Shown here piece after piece: positions 37,500-51,628 of a stretch of DNA of 64,000 nt. The DNA is from Oidiodendron maius Zn. Taxonomy: Eukaryota > Ascomycota > Leotiomycetes > Myxotrichaceae. The position numbers were made by a program, and so were the translations under genes. The notes under the pieces are model-generated. The model saw only the letters and a list, made by a program, of their open reading frames with translations, was not told where the DNA came from and did not search any database. The stretch is taken from contig KN832870.1 of assembly GCA_000827325.1 (NCBI GenBank), forward strand, positions 4,712,001 through 4,776,000, in the 5' to 3' direction. Each line of letters begins with the position of its first letter. Position 1 is the first letter of the stretch.

Positions 37500-40388
37500 A
37501 TGCCAATCGAACCCCTGAACTTCAGCCGTGTGTGACCTGTTGGAACATCACCTGCACGGGCACCCTTGCCACACTCGAACGCCAAAAAAGAGCGACGCAA
37601 TCCTCAAGATTCGGGCGCTTCCCCTCACAGACGTCACTCCCATTAGAACACGATGCCCACGGATCGACGAGGACGACGATGACAGCCATGGAAGAAGGGC
37701 CGGAGCTTGAGAGCCAAGAGGGGCCTGCGATGGCATGGCCTAGTCCTTCGACGAATTCGCTGAAGAAGACCGACACGATACGCACTTTGGGGAGGTTTAA
37801 AATGCGTGGGGTGGCGGATGACTTGCCGCAGTAGGCTCAACTTTCAATTCCTTCTCTACCACGATGCGAGAGACGGTTACGGTTTGCTAACAGCTTCATT
37901 CGGCAGCAAATGGTGGTTCGCATCCATCGCCATCCCGCTCCTCGCGGCCACCATTGGACCTTTGGCCAACGTCCTCTCCATAGCGGCGCTGGCTTCGAAA
38001 TGGAGAGTCAACTTGCCGAACAATGGACAATTGCCTGAAGGTACTGATGATGCCGGCGTGGACATCGCGGATCCGAAATGGGAGACGATACTTAATGCCA
38101 TATCCCTGGCAGTGGGCGTGCTGGGGAATTTGGCTCTAATGTTCAATTTCACGAAGCGGATTAGGTATATAATTGCGCTGCCACTTACCATAATTGCATG
38201 GTATATAGCTACGGGTATTGTATGGAGAATCTTCCTTCGTATATTGGAAGTGAATCTGGACTTACATGTCTATAGCTCATTGCTCTAGTCGCGGCTATGA
38301 ATGTGTATACTCCGCCTATCAGGCCCGGCCAGACTTACTCACAAGGATTCTGGTATGCTGTAATTGCAGCCTGCCTATACATGATCGGATCCATGATGCT
38401 AATGATCAACATGTTTGGCTATTTCTTGGGCCATTATCCGCAGCATTTCGAACTAGATGACGACCAGCGGACGCTTATCCTGCAGACCATGATGTTCTTC
38501 TGCTGGCTCGCTGGTGGTGCTGCTGTGTTTGCCAAAGTCTGCGACTGGAGTTATGCAGATGCCCTTTATTTCTGCGACGTCACGATCCTGACCGTCGGCT
38601 TTGGAGATTTTGTTGCTCCTAACAGTATTGGTCGTGGCCTGATCTTCCCCTACTCTGTCTTCGGCATTATCTTCCTGGGTCTCATGATCAAGAGTATCCG
38701 ACAGTTTGCCATTGGTATATCGAAAGATAATATCATCAGGAAGCATGCTGTAAAGTCTCAAGAGCGAGCAGCCAGCCGATCCGTCACGACTGAAAAGGAA
38801 CTGCGCGATCGCCTTGGGCTGCCGCCTTCCCGTGATTCAAATAACCGGCGAATGTCCTATTTTCCGCGGCAAGCCAATGCCGCTGCGTTGCTCGCTCGGA
38901 GGAGATCGCTGGAGCAGTACGGGCACTTTGATGTCCGAGGACGTACGATCACCTTCCATGATACCAGGCCTCGAGGTCCACATGTAAAAATGGGCAAGAG
39001 CACTAATAAATCGCACCATGTAAACAGCCCTAAAGAAGATAACGACCCTGACGACCCAGGAAAGAGGTCGTTGCAAACACGCTCTCGGAGACGAGCGAGG
39101 CTACTCCTGCTAAAGGAAGAAAAGGATAGGTTCGATGCGATGCGGGACATCCAAGCGAGCACGCATAAGTTCAAGCGGTACTACGCATTAGCGATGTCGA
39201 TACTCGCATTCGGGATCCTCTGGTGCGTCGGAGCCTTAGTGTTCATGTATGCGGAGCATCGCCTGCAGAACTTGACGTACTTCGACTCTCTGTACTTCTG
39301 TTACGTCTCACTGCTCACTATTGGTTATGGCGATTTCAGCCCACGGTCCAATGCCGGAAAGCCGTTCTTCGTGGTCTGGTCCCTGATCGCCGTTCCCACC
39401 ATGACCCTGCTTGTATCGGACATGGGTCAAACTGTGGTCATGGCTATCAATCACGGCACGTATACTTTGGCCGACTGGACTGTATTGCCGAAGAAGGGAG
39501 TGGTACATGACTTCTTCGAAATGCATCCTAGGTTAAAGTCGTGGCTAGAGCGCAGGAACGAGAAACTGGAAGCCAAGAGACGCCTGCAGCGGGGCTTCAG
39601 TATCCAGAATCCGGACGAACTTATTTCACCTAACGGGGCATTCAGTGATGATTTAAATCATTCGAACAGCCACACTGACCGAATGGAACAGCTTGCGGAA
39701 GAGCCTCTGACCGAGCACGATCTCGCACGGAAATTGGCGATAGCGATCAAGGCGACAGCGAACGACCTGCAGCTCCCGCATCGTAAGAAGTACAGCTATG
39801 AGGAGTGGGTGGAGTTTACGAGGCTCATCCGGTTTAGCCGCGAGAGGCCAGAACAAGTCGAAGAAGAAGAAGAGGAGGAGGGCTTGGTGGAGTGGGACTG
39901 GATCGGCGAGAATAGTCCTATGCTAGCGCATGTGAGTGAGAGCCAGTGGATACTGGATAGATTATGTGAGAGCTTGAATCGGTATACCAAGAGGCAATCT
40001 CGGAATGTACGAGTCCATTCCTGTTTTCTCTTTCTCCCGTTTATCGTATGAAGGGGCATTTCTGACATTACATCTGAAATAGGCAAAACGTCATCCTCAT
40101 CCTCGTCCTCATCCTCATCCTCGCCCACACCCCCACTCATACTCACCGGATCATGACTTGGCCATCCCTGAAACACCAGAACCTCCTCAAGAGGTACACC
40201 CAGGAAGCACAGAAACGCACTTTAACACTGTGAACTACCAGAGGGGCCTCGCGCAACCTTACCCCGTCCCGAGATCACCTCGTCTGAAACTCCATTTAAC
40301 CCCTGGCTTCTCGGGGAACACCGCGGGGAAGGAAGAGGAGGGGCCTTGTGGTGAAAGGTCAAATCCTTCTGGCATGGTAGAAGATTAA
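37500..40388 (+). CDS. TOK1: TOK-type two-pore outward-rectifier K+ channel
   Basis: Proposed exons 37500-37529, 37631-37830, 37907-38219, 38276-40006 and 40083-40388, 859 residues. The downstream junctions are secure (LPH-KWWFASIAIPL, ATGI-LIALVAAMN, SRN-AKRHPH); the first exon is tentative (donor GTGTGA), with in-frame ATGs at 37679 and 37688 as alternatives. The protein has the fungal TOK plan: several transmembrane helices before the first pore loop, TVGFGD at 287-292, then a linker, and a second pore loop TIGYGD at 529-534. The linker after pore 1 is long, basic and Ser/Arg-rich. The C-terminal half is cytosolic, with an acidic EEEEEE run and, in the last exon, a His/Pro/Arg repeat. TOK channels set plasma-membrane potential and release K+. 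Confidence 0.93.
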
Positions 40389-41587
40389 GGAAGAGAGAAG
40401 AAAAGTATAACGAGATTCTGAAAATTAAACCAGCAGAACAGAAAGAGACAACACTTCGTGTGCCTTGGGTGGGCCAGGGAGGAAGTACGTACTGTACATA
40501 AAACATAGCTACCTGTGAAAGGGTGTATATAAAGGCATTTCAAGGGAGGGAATGGTGGGATCAGAGGCGCGTAGGTTCGTAAGTACATAGCATAATTGGC
40601 AGGACGGGGATTGGGTGATGCTCAGGACTGGAAACGGATGAATCTATGGGATCCTAGCATGTACTTTTATGTCGGCGCTGGGTATCAGTTGCAATCTTAC
40701 GATTTGACGATGCACATTCTTTAGGTATATCACCCTACTAAGATGTAAGTACTTTTTTGTATGAAAACCCCAAGTGGGGACAGAGGGTGTATCTTAGTTG
40801 CGGCACCTTATCTGATACGCACAATCAATTTATCCACTATCAGTCGGTCCAGATAAGGGAATATTGAAGTGCCATCCAACTCCTCACCTAAACTCCAGAT
40901 CTCAAGTAAAATAACAGTCGTACACAAGTCTATCTTCTATCACTCTGAGAATTTCATGAACTTTTATTCTGTACTTAATATGTTTTGCTGTCGTTGCCCG
41001 CATCCGGCACTCGCATACGCAAATGCAACCCGTCGTTCCCCCGCACAGGCAGCAAAAGGAAGAAAAAGAAAAATCAGTTATCAGACCCGCCCGTTTGACC
41101 GCCGTTGTAGTATTCCCTTCCCTGCCGTAGTTTCTACTCCCACACTCCCATCCATACGTTTCCGGTCATTCCGTCCCGCGTGTTTAAAGGGCTGGACTCC
41201 AAAGGTGCATCTCGTGAATTTCTGGCGAGCAGAGCAAGCTAGAAAAGGGTTGTTTGTTTGTGTTGTGTGACAAAGGGAAAATTGAATGTAAAAGGAATTT
41301 TGTGTTTTTAGAGGGAGCAGCATTGATTTGCTTTGAATTAATTTTGACATTAGAGGCTCGCGTGTCTGTGTGAGCCCTGTTTTCCGTTGAGTGAAGGGAG
41401 GGGGAGGGAAATTGTTCACTGGGCCGTGCGAAGAACTTTGGTGATATTACAGGTGGGAGAGCCGTATATAGGCAGGCCCGCCCATGATTCGAGGTGGTCG
41501 AGGGGCGAAGAAAAGATCGTTATGGTGGTATCATCGAGAGACAAGTAAAGAGGATTCCATCCGGAGAATCCGCAGCCGATATATACC
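40389..41587. other. Convergent intergenic region
   Basis: 1.2 kb between the TOK stop and the AreB stop; both 3' UTRs should lie here. 40860-41420 is moderately AT-rich. No gene recognised. Confidence 0.5.
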
Positions 41588-43367
41588 CTAAGTCGACATG
41601 CCCGACTGTGGAGTCGAGGCATCACTGTCCCCAACCATGTCCGACACACGCATCTTCTTAGCTCGCGGAGGACCCTCCTTCAGCTCAGCCAGCTCGCGCT
41701 CGATGTCGTCAAGGCGGCGCTTCAGCTGGTTCTCCCGGCGTTGGGACTCCTCCAGGCGGCCTGTCAGACTCTGCTCCGACTCCCTGTACATCTCCTGCCC
41801 TCGGCGTGCCGTGTTCTCGTCCTGCTCAAGCTGGGCTACCCGGCCACGGAATAATTCGTTAATGACCTCGAGCTCGCTGACGCGTGTTTTTAATGCAGAG
41901 TTCTGCGCGATAAGCTGTTCGTATGTCTGCGGCACCTCAAGACCGTTGGCACCGTTCAGCGGCGACGTCGAGCGACCCGGCGACGGCTGTCTGATATGCA
42001 TGGGAGGCAGTGTGGGAGAATGGTGGGCATAGTGGTCGTCGAGACCATTGAAAGAAGGCATATGGCTCGGGTACATCGAAGGGGTCGCGGCGCGTGAGAT
42101 GGGGGAATTGGAGCCGTCAGAATGGCCATTGGCAGACTTCTGGGACGTGCGACGATGGCCGAGGGCACCTGGAGGCGGCGTGCCATTTTGTGATCTGGTC
42201 TGGTCGAGGATGTTGGGGTCGAAGAGACTCTGCGAGGGGAATATCAGTGATGCTGACGAGACGAGATAGGGGACACGTGAGAGACTGTCACCCACGCGAC
42301 CGCGAGAAAAATGATTTACGCACCTTCTTCTTCGCATTCTGCGCTGCGCCTGAGCTCTTGACGCGGTTGCGACTCTTTATCACATCTGTCTTGAGGCTTA
42401 TCGGGCGCGGCCTGCCATGTAGCTTGAGGAAGAGACCACAGGCATTGCATAGCACGGAGCCGATCTCGTCTCTCCGCCAGAGGGGAGTGGTGGAGGTGGT
42501 GCAATTCTGGCAGGTGGGCTGAGAGACATCGCGATCCGGGTTAGCAGCCATGGTCGCCATGATGAAGTGGTGGTGGAAGTGGTGGAATTGGTTATCGGGG
42601 GAAGTGGGCGATAAGGAGAGAAAATTTGAGGAATCATGGAGTTGCTTCATTATCTCCCCCAAGATTGGCTACGGCAGACTTCTGGCGTGCGTGGTCGGTG
42701 TCGTTCTCCGTACCCTGGCAAGAGTATCGAATCACAACACGACGCTGGAAAGGACTTCTTACGGCAGATAGAGTCGTGGAGATGAACAGAGATAGAAAAT
42801 ACATAATTAATAATGAGGCAAAACAAGAAGCTGAGCAGGGAAATAGGTCAGACCAGACAGATCAAAATGTGGCACTCACAGGAGAATTGCTTTGGCCGCC
42901 CCCGCCCGACGTGGCCGAAGGGGAGGAAGTCGCAAAGCCCATACCAACACTTGGTCCCAGATTGAATGGTCTGCTTATAATGTTAGCATCCCTTTTCTCA
43001 ATATATAATTTAGAAGCAATATTCGAAATGGGGCAGTTCTGAAGCACCAAGACATCAACTCTGGGCTTAATTTTCATTATGACCCCTTTCAATTATAGCT
43101 CTTCAATCTATTTTCCAGCACTTCTAATCCGCATTCCATCACGTACCTTAACTGTGGTGAGCCCGACGATGAGGCAATGGATGCGAGAGCGGACAATCCT
43201 GGCAGTTGCGGCAACGAGGCGCTATGATGTAGCGTTGAGCTCTGCGTGGACGTCGAAGAGGGCCGGGAAATGGGGTCTAGGGGCGGCAATGACTGCCGGC
43301 CATCGTCGATCGGGCGAGCCGTCTTGAAAGGGGGCAGGTCTCGCACCTGCTCGCGGCTGTGCTCAAT
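41588..43367 (-). CDS. areB: AreB-type GATA transcription factor
   Basis: Exons: 43367(?)-43147, 42970-42880, 42518-42324 and 42229-41588, about 382 residues. The GATA finger is CQNC-X17-CNAC (Cys107, 110, 128, 131) followed by [27 protein letters not shown], the form seen in AreB/ASD-4/Gzf3. The C-terminal 90 residues are a leucine-zipper-like coiled coil ([24 protein letters not shown]), which separates this family from the activator AreA. These factors oppose AreA in nitrogen metabolism. The first exon has no ATG: the frame runs from a TAA at 43418-43416 to the splice site, and the start given is an ATT in strong context (GCGGCCATTG). An in-frame ATG cluster (MATMAANPD) inside the 361-bp intron gives a shorter form. 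The stop is firm; the N-terminus is not. Confidence 0.88.
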
Positions 43368-45915
<2,548 letters not shown>

Positions 45916-47224
45916 GGGGAGAGGAGGAAAGAGAAGACGAAGAAGAAGAGAGAAGTTGAGACGTAGATTATAGGATATTTGTGCGGCAGGCTTGTTTGTT
46001 CGGCATTTGGCGACGGCGTTTTGGGCAGAAAGGCTAGTGGAGTTGCTAGGCATATACTCTGTAAGCCACGGGGAAAATGATAGTTCACAAGATTTAAACC
46101 TACATCTTTGCAGAGCTTCTTTGCCTTAAACAGGTACCATTTAGGTTCTTTGCCCCTACGGAATATGCTTTGAGTAGGCAACAACAGAAAAATGGAATCA
46201 AAAGCTATCAGCCGAGATTTGATCAGGTTGATAGGACGTCTAGCTCTACATTCAATAATAGGAACTAGGTCTTGGTAACTTTTATTTATTTATTCTATAC
46301 TCGTGACTATCTGGACTGATATTCCTTGGATGTAGTAAGGGACTTCATATACTGATTAATATTCTTATATCAAGAGACTAGTACCTGTAAAAATTCATCT
46401 CTAAACCTTTTTAAAGGCGAGGAATTTCTCTACTATATACGTCTTCTCGAGATCTTTCTTGTTATCAATATCCTAAATGTTAGTGACAGGGTGGTCTTCG
46501 CTGTCATACTAGTTTCGATAGTAGTGCCTAGAGCAAAAATATATGACTTTTGCTCTGAGATACCTTTTTAAATGCGACGCAGCTGTACTCCCAGGATCCT
46601 CCCACCTGTAGCTCTGCCATACTAGAGTGTTAATTACACAATAGAGCTCAGCTGATGATCTTGTTAACGAATAATGCAACTAGAATTCGCAATTAAGAAA
46701 ACTAGATGCATCGATAATTTCCCGGAGCACATGGACAAGGTAACTAAGGCTCGTTTGTATCCCTCCAACAAATCCACGCTCTTACTAATTAGAGCAATAA
46801 ATTATTTTTCTCTTTGATTATAGTTTTCATCCAGTAATGCTAAGTTAATACTATCCAAGACTAATCTTGGGTTGTCTTATTTAGTGAGTGGAAAATAAAA
46901 GAAGCTAGTATATAATCTAGATTAGAGCTACCTCTTGAAACTAAAGAGTAATTTTAAGTCTGGGCTTAGAAATGGGCGCTTAGTTATAGGTATATTATTA
47001 CGATAGTCGTTAAGACTACCCATAGATTGATATATATCACAGTATTTTCACCCGAATATTCCAGGATCACGTGGTCCAATTGCAACCACTGACGTGAGAT
47101 CTCACACCCCGCCCAGTCTCAATCATCGCCGAGAGCACGTTCGGAATTATAAAGGCTCCTCTATGCCATGGTTCTCCGCCCATTTCCTTTCCTCGTACAT
47201 CTCTCACCCATCCAAAAACGCACA
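45916..47224. other. Intergenic with AT-rich block
   Basis: 1.3 kb between tandem genes. 46190-47060 is AT-rich with abundant TA steps and sharply differs from both flanks; it may be repeat-induced-mutation debris, but no element is identifiable. The last 150 bp contain the HNT2 promoter. Confidence 0.45.
47148..47154 (+). promoter_or_regulatory. TATA box (TATAAAG) of the HIT gene
   Basis: TATAAAG 71 bp before the ATG at 47225 and only 14 bp before the ATG at 47168, which favours 47225 as the main start. Confidence 0.5.
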
Positions 47225-47895
47225 ATGTCTTCAATAAATCTCTCGAAGAAGATATATTTCGCGCAATTTGAAGTCACAAATCAGGTAGCTTCCCTTAGTT
47301 ATATGAAGCCCCAAACCCAAATACCTATTCCATTTCTCCTACTGACGTACGGCTACAGGTCTTCTACAAATCTCCCCTCTCTTATGCCCTCGTAAACATC
47401 ATGCCCATCCTGCCTGGTCACGTGTTAGTTGTGCCTGACCGGAAAGTGGCGCGGCTGACAGACCTGTCACCCCCTGAAATCACAGACTTATTTCTTACTG
47501 TGCAGAGGGTCCAAAGGATGTTAGCTAGGAAGTATTTTACTCCTTCTCAAGAGGACGGAGAAGCCAAAGCTCTCCCCGAGGATGGATCTTTCAACATCGC
47601 CCTGCAAGATGGGAAAGAAGCAGGCCAAACTGTCCCGCATCTTCATTGCCATGTTATTCCTCGATTGCAGGGTGATGTGACTGGTGACGAGATTTATCAG
47701 AAACTTCAGGGCGAGGAGGGTAATGTTGGTGGGGGATTTTGGGATGCGCAGCGGGATGAGGAGAGGGCGGAAAAGAGACCGGTGCAGGAGGGAAAATTCC
47801 CTCGGATTGAAGACGCGATGAGGACGCCTAGATCGAAAGAAGATATGCATTCTGAGGCAGATGAGTATAGGAATTTGATGGAGCGCCTTGGTTAG
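47225..47895 (+). CDS. HNT2: FHIT/HNT2-type diadenosine polyphosphate hydrolase (HIT family)
   Basis: Exons 47225-47284 and 47359-47895, 198 residues; intron 74 bp. The start MSSINLSKKIYFAQFEVTNQ is joined to VFYKSPLSYALVNIMPILPG. The histidine triad is HLHCHVI (His114, 116, 118), with His116 the expected catalytic base/nucleophile, preceded by GQTVP. KPLLPGH-type substrate loop (PILPGHVLVVP) is present. Fhit/Aph1 enzymes cleave Ap3A and related dinucleotides. An insert and tail after the triad, with GFWDAQRDEERAEKRP, are typical of ascomycete homologues. An in-frame ATG at 47168 would add 19 basic residues (possible mitochondrial leader), but it lies just after the TATA box. Confidence 0.93.
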
Positions 47896-48289
47896 GTGAA
47901 ATAATGAGGAGGTAAAGGGGTGAGCTTAATGAGCTCGAGATTTCTGTACTTCAAGCTTGTTATAGAAAAGATACCTTAACCACACCCGTAGGTGACAGCA
48001 TTGGTGCAGAGTGGATATTGTAGAGCAGATCAAGAAAATTGGGGTATCAAGCCAACTGTATGTGAGTAGAAATATTCGAGAACTGCTCGAAGTCAGGTAC
48101 CTTTAGCACAATATGGATTGGGGTAATATCGCCCCTTGTTTTGCCCGGAAATGCCACCTATACTGTATTCACAATATGACCTACTCCCATCAGAAGTTGG
48201 TTAGATGCTGGACAGGCAAATTCTGGAGTAATTTACATGCTCTAGAAGTGCACATTCATTTAATTCTAAAGTCCGTAGCTTCGTTAAAG
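47896..48289. other. Convergent intergenic region
   Basis: About 390 bp between HNT2 and CTF18 stop codons. Only 3' UTR sequence is expected; nothing else seen. Confidence 0.5.
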
Positions 48290-51200
48290 TTATAGGCCCC
48301 TCAGAAATTCCTGAATCGTAATTGGTTTCCTTACCGCATTCGAGAACCCCTCATGGTAACTAACCCAAACCTTCTCATTCTTCTGCGATTTCTCCTCCCG
48401 CCTTTTTCCGTCTGCATTCCCATCAATCTCCTTCAACGGCATTCCATCACTTAACACACGCCCGAAGAAATCGCGTTTTGTGTCGACAGTTTGCTCATTT
48501 AGAAACTGCTTGGTCTCGGTCTCTTTCTGACTAGGAAGAAGGGATTCTGCGTCAAGATGGGAATTACCAGCATTGAAGCGCGCCTGTCGAGCTGCATTCT
48601 CCCGCACGATTATGTTTTTCTGGTATTCCTGATCCAGAACCTGCCGGACAGCGTAGCGCACCGGAGGAGGCGCCGAGGGGGATGCGGAAGCCGTTTCGAA
48701 AGTCACTAGTATATCCAAAGGTCTGGGGGGATAGTTAGTACTCTCCTCAGCAAGGGAGAAGAGGGAAGGAAGCTTACGGTTCCATTCTGTACACCCACTG
48801 TGTAGCTCTGCTTCCAAAATCGCCATCAAGTTTACCACGTTCGAAAACTATTCCTACACCACTCATGACGTCGACTGCTCTCTTCACCATGGCCTTCTCG
48901 GTTTCTTTCCGCACGCTTGCGATACCCTTCTGCTCGCCACTGCCGCCAACGATGATGGGCTTGATTTCAGGGGTGAGAATTCTGGTGAGATATGGAAGTA
49001 AGTCGGTTGCAATATCTTCCGGACTCCTGAAGCTTCTGAGAAGAATGGGGCTGAGATTTGATTGCAAGGCTAGTATGGTTGCTCGGTTGGCCTTCTCTGC
49101 TTCATGGGCCGAGTAGTCTGCCCTTGGGCCAGTAAAGGGAAGTGGTTCCTCCACTACCTCTTCTTCTCCCCACTTCTTTGGCTCGTTCGCTGAGCCAAAG
49201 TAGTGTCGTGCGGGCGATGAAAAGAGGCTGTGACAAGCCAAAACAGGTTGGCTAAGATAAGGAGCTAGCTCAAATTCCTGACCTGTGAAGACCCGAGAGG
49301 AGCAGGAGTCATGGAAGTGAAACCACTCATACGCCATATCTGGCTTGGATAATATAGAATCATCGTTGAAGGGTTGATTCGGATATTCGGAGAAGATGTC
49401 GGTGACAACGCGCTCGATATCGTCGCTGGTGTCGACCATCTCCCGCAATCTCTCCATTGCGGCTTTTTTGAGTAGCTCCGCAACGCCAAGCTGCGTCTTT
49501 GGCTGCTCACCCAAGATTTCATGAGCGGAAATCGAGATTGTAGTTTTCGGATAGCCAGCACCCTCTAGAAAGACACGCTTGACCAGTTCTTTCACTCCCC
49601 CTCTTCCAGCCCCTCTTGTGCTACCACCGCCGTGCGAAAGATCACCTACCATATTCTGTTCAACCCATTTCCTAGTTAGTCGTGCAGTTCCGTCCTTCTT
49701 TGAGGCACGGAGTTTGCCTGCTGCCCACTCCCCAACCACCATTACTCCACGAAGGTCACCTTCACCAGCGCCTTCCCTCCCTTTTCGAGACTCCAAAGGA
49801 TCTACGCCCCACGTAGCTTCACATAGTCTACGAACGGCGTCACTGTCACAAGATACGCCTTCCTTCTCGAATATCGATTTCATGCGCCCAACGACGGCGT
49901 CTAGAGGTGGCTTTCGGATGTGGATGATTTCCGCAAAGTTCGATTGCCGCAAAGGTCTGAGCGATGGATGATATACGTCGTTGCAGATCAGGATTAGAGG
50001 CCGAAGTAATTTGAAGTCGTCACCCTTCTTCTTTCGAACCTGAGTTGTACTCGGTGCCACCTTATTAGAATTCTTTTCATCCAAAATAATGAGGTCAATC
50101 AAGGCTCTGATAAAACCACCTTCTCCGGAACCACCAGATCCGCTGACTACGCCATCCACTTCATCCACCACAACACATAATGGATGCGCAATCTTCTGGA
50201 CATGACCATTTTTCGACGTTACAGTCGATCCCGTCTTGACGCTCTCTGTTCCAACACTAGTTCTAATTCTGTTTTTCACTACGTCTGAGCTTCTTTCATC
50301 ACTTGCGTTGATTTCCATAACTTCATAGCCTGCTTGTCTAGCACAGACATGTGCCAAGGTCGTTTTACCAAGACCAGGCGGCCCAGTAAGCATTAGGATC
50401 TTTCGATGTGGCTTTTCCTCCTCTGGAGGAGCTCCAGCATGTTTTGACAACGCTGATTTTGTCTTGCCGGACTTCGGGAAGACAAGAGGATCCCACGCCT
50501 TCAGCCATCGGAGAACTTGTCGATGAGTTCGGTCGTCTCCCACGAGTTCCATGAAGTTTCTTGCTCGGTATTTCTCTGTCCACATCAAAGTCCTGCGACC
50601 TTTGGTGTTGTGCGTTGATTGCTCAAAAGAACGCATCGTGTCAGCAGAGCTGACTCGGTTTTTGTCTTTATATGTCTCCTTGGAAGCATCGTCAATTAAT
50701 TGATGAATATCAATACCATAGTAGCTCTTCTTTGCACGTCCAACTTTTGTGGTTGATCTTGCCGCTACTAATTTTTCGAATGGCACAGCTGCTGCTTCCT
50801 TCTTTTGCTGGATAGAGGTGGATTTCCCGGAACATGTGAGGACCTCCGCGCTTTTGGGCAGTCTACTCTGGAGGAAGGACGGCAATGGCGCACTAGATCG
50901 TATTTCGGGGAGAGTCGGGGTAGGGGCGAAGAGGGATGATACGACTCTAACGTCCTTGGTTAATGAATCTTCGGTAAATTCATTGTCCGCTACCAAGCTA
51001 GCTAATGGGCCGTTTTGTACCCCAGCCGGTATGCTCTCCCCCATATTGTGCCGCTTCTCGAGACTTGTCGCTTGTTGCGCACCTAGCATCCTCCGCTTGG
51101 GCGCTGGTTCCGCAAGTGAGAAGTCATCTTCTCCATCAGAGTCGTCATCCACGAGAAAGCCACCAATGGCTTTAGGCTTTCGAGATTTCGGTTCCGCAGG

Positions 51201-51628
51201 TAACGGACGTTTGGTAACAGGAGGAGAGGAGCTGGGTGGGTATGCAATAGGTGAGGAAGCTGAGAGCATTTTGAAAGATAGGGGTGAGGACTCGAAGAGC
51301 AGGGAGTTATTTGATCCAGGCTTCGATCGCAATGGCGTAGCTTATGCAGATTAGCATACGTCCTGCCAAATAAAGTCCGTACTATATTACCGTCAATATG
51401 ATCCCCTTCGCTTCGAAACACCTCTGCCAAAGGCCACGCTCTGTGCTGGATTACCACTCTTTCCTTATTCTTTGCAGCGGCAGTTTCCTGGTGGACGATG
51501 TGTAGAGCTTCAAAATCGTCTGAATTTGTGCTTGAAGGTAGTATAGTTGGATGTACCTGCTCCTCCCAATGGTCCTCAAGAGCTGGATCAAATGAGGAGG
51601 GCAGCGAGGGAGATGAGGGCGAGTCCAT
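48290..51628 (-). CDS. CTF18: CTF18, alternative clamp loader large subunit
   Basis: Exons: 51628-51391, 51340-48778 and 48722-48290, 1077 residues; introns 50 and 55 bp. The AAA+ core carries Walker A GPPGLGKTT (399-407) and Walker B DEVD (472-475), preceded by LMWTEKYRARNFMELVGDDRT, the RFC-family box. The region before it is disordered with an acidic patch (DDDSDGEDDF). The C-terminal third holds the Ctf18 extension, ending in a segment that should bind Dcc1-Ctf8 (PITIQEFLRGL at the end). The CTF18-RFC complex loads or unloads PCNA and supports sister-chromatid cohesion and the replication checkpoint. MluI-box-like motifs sit in the promoter. Confidence 0.95.
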
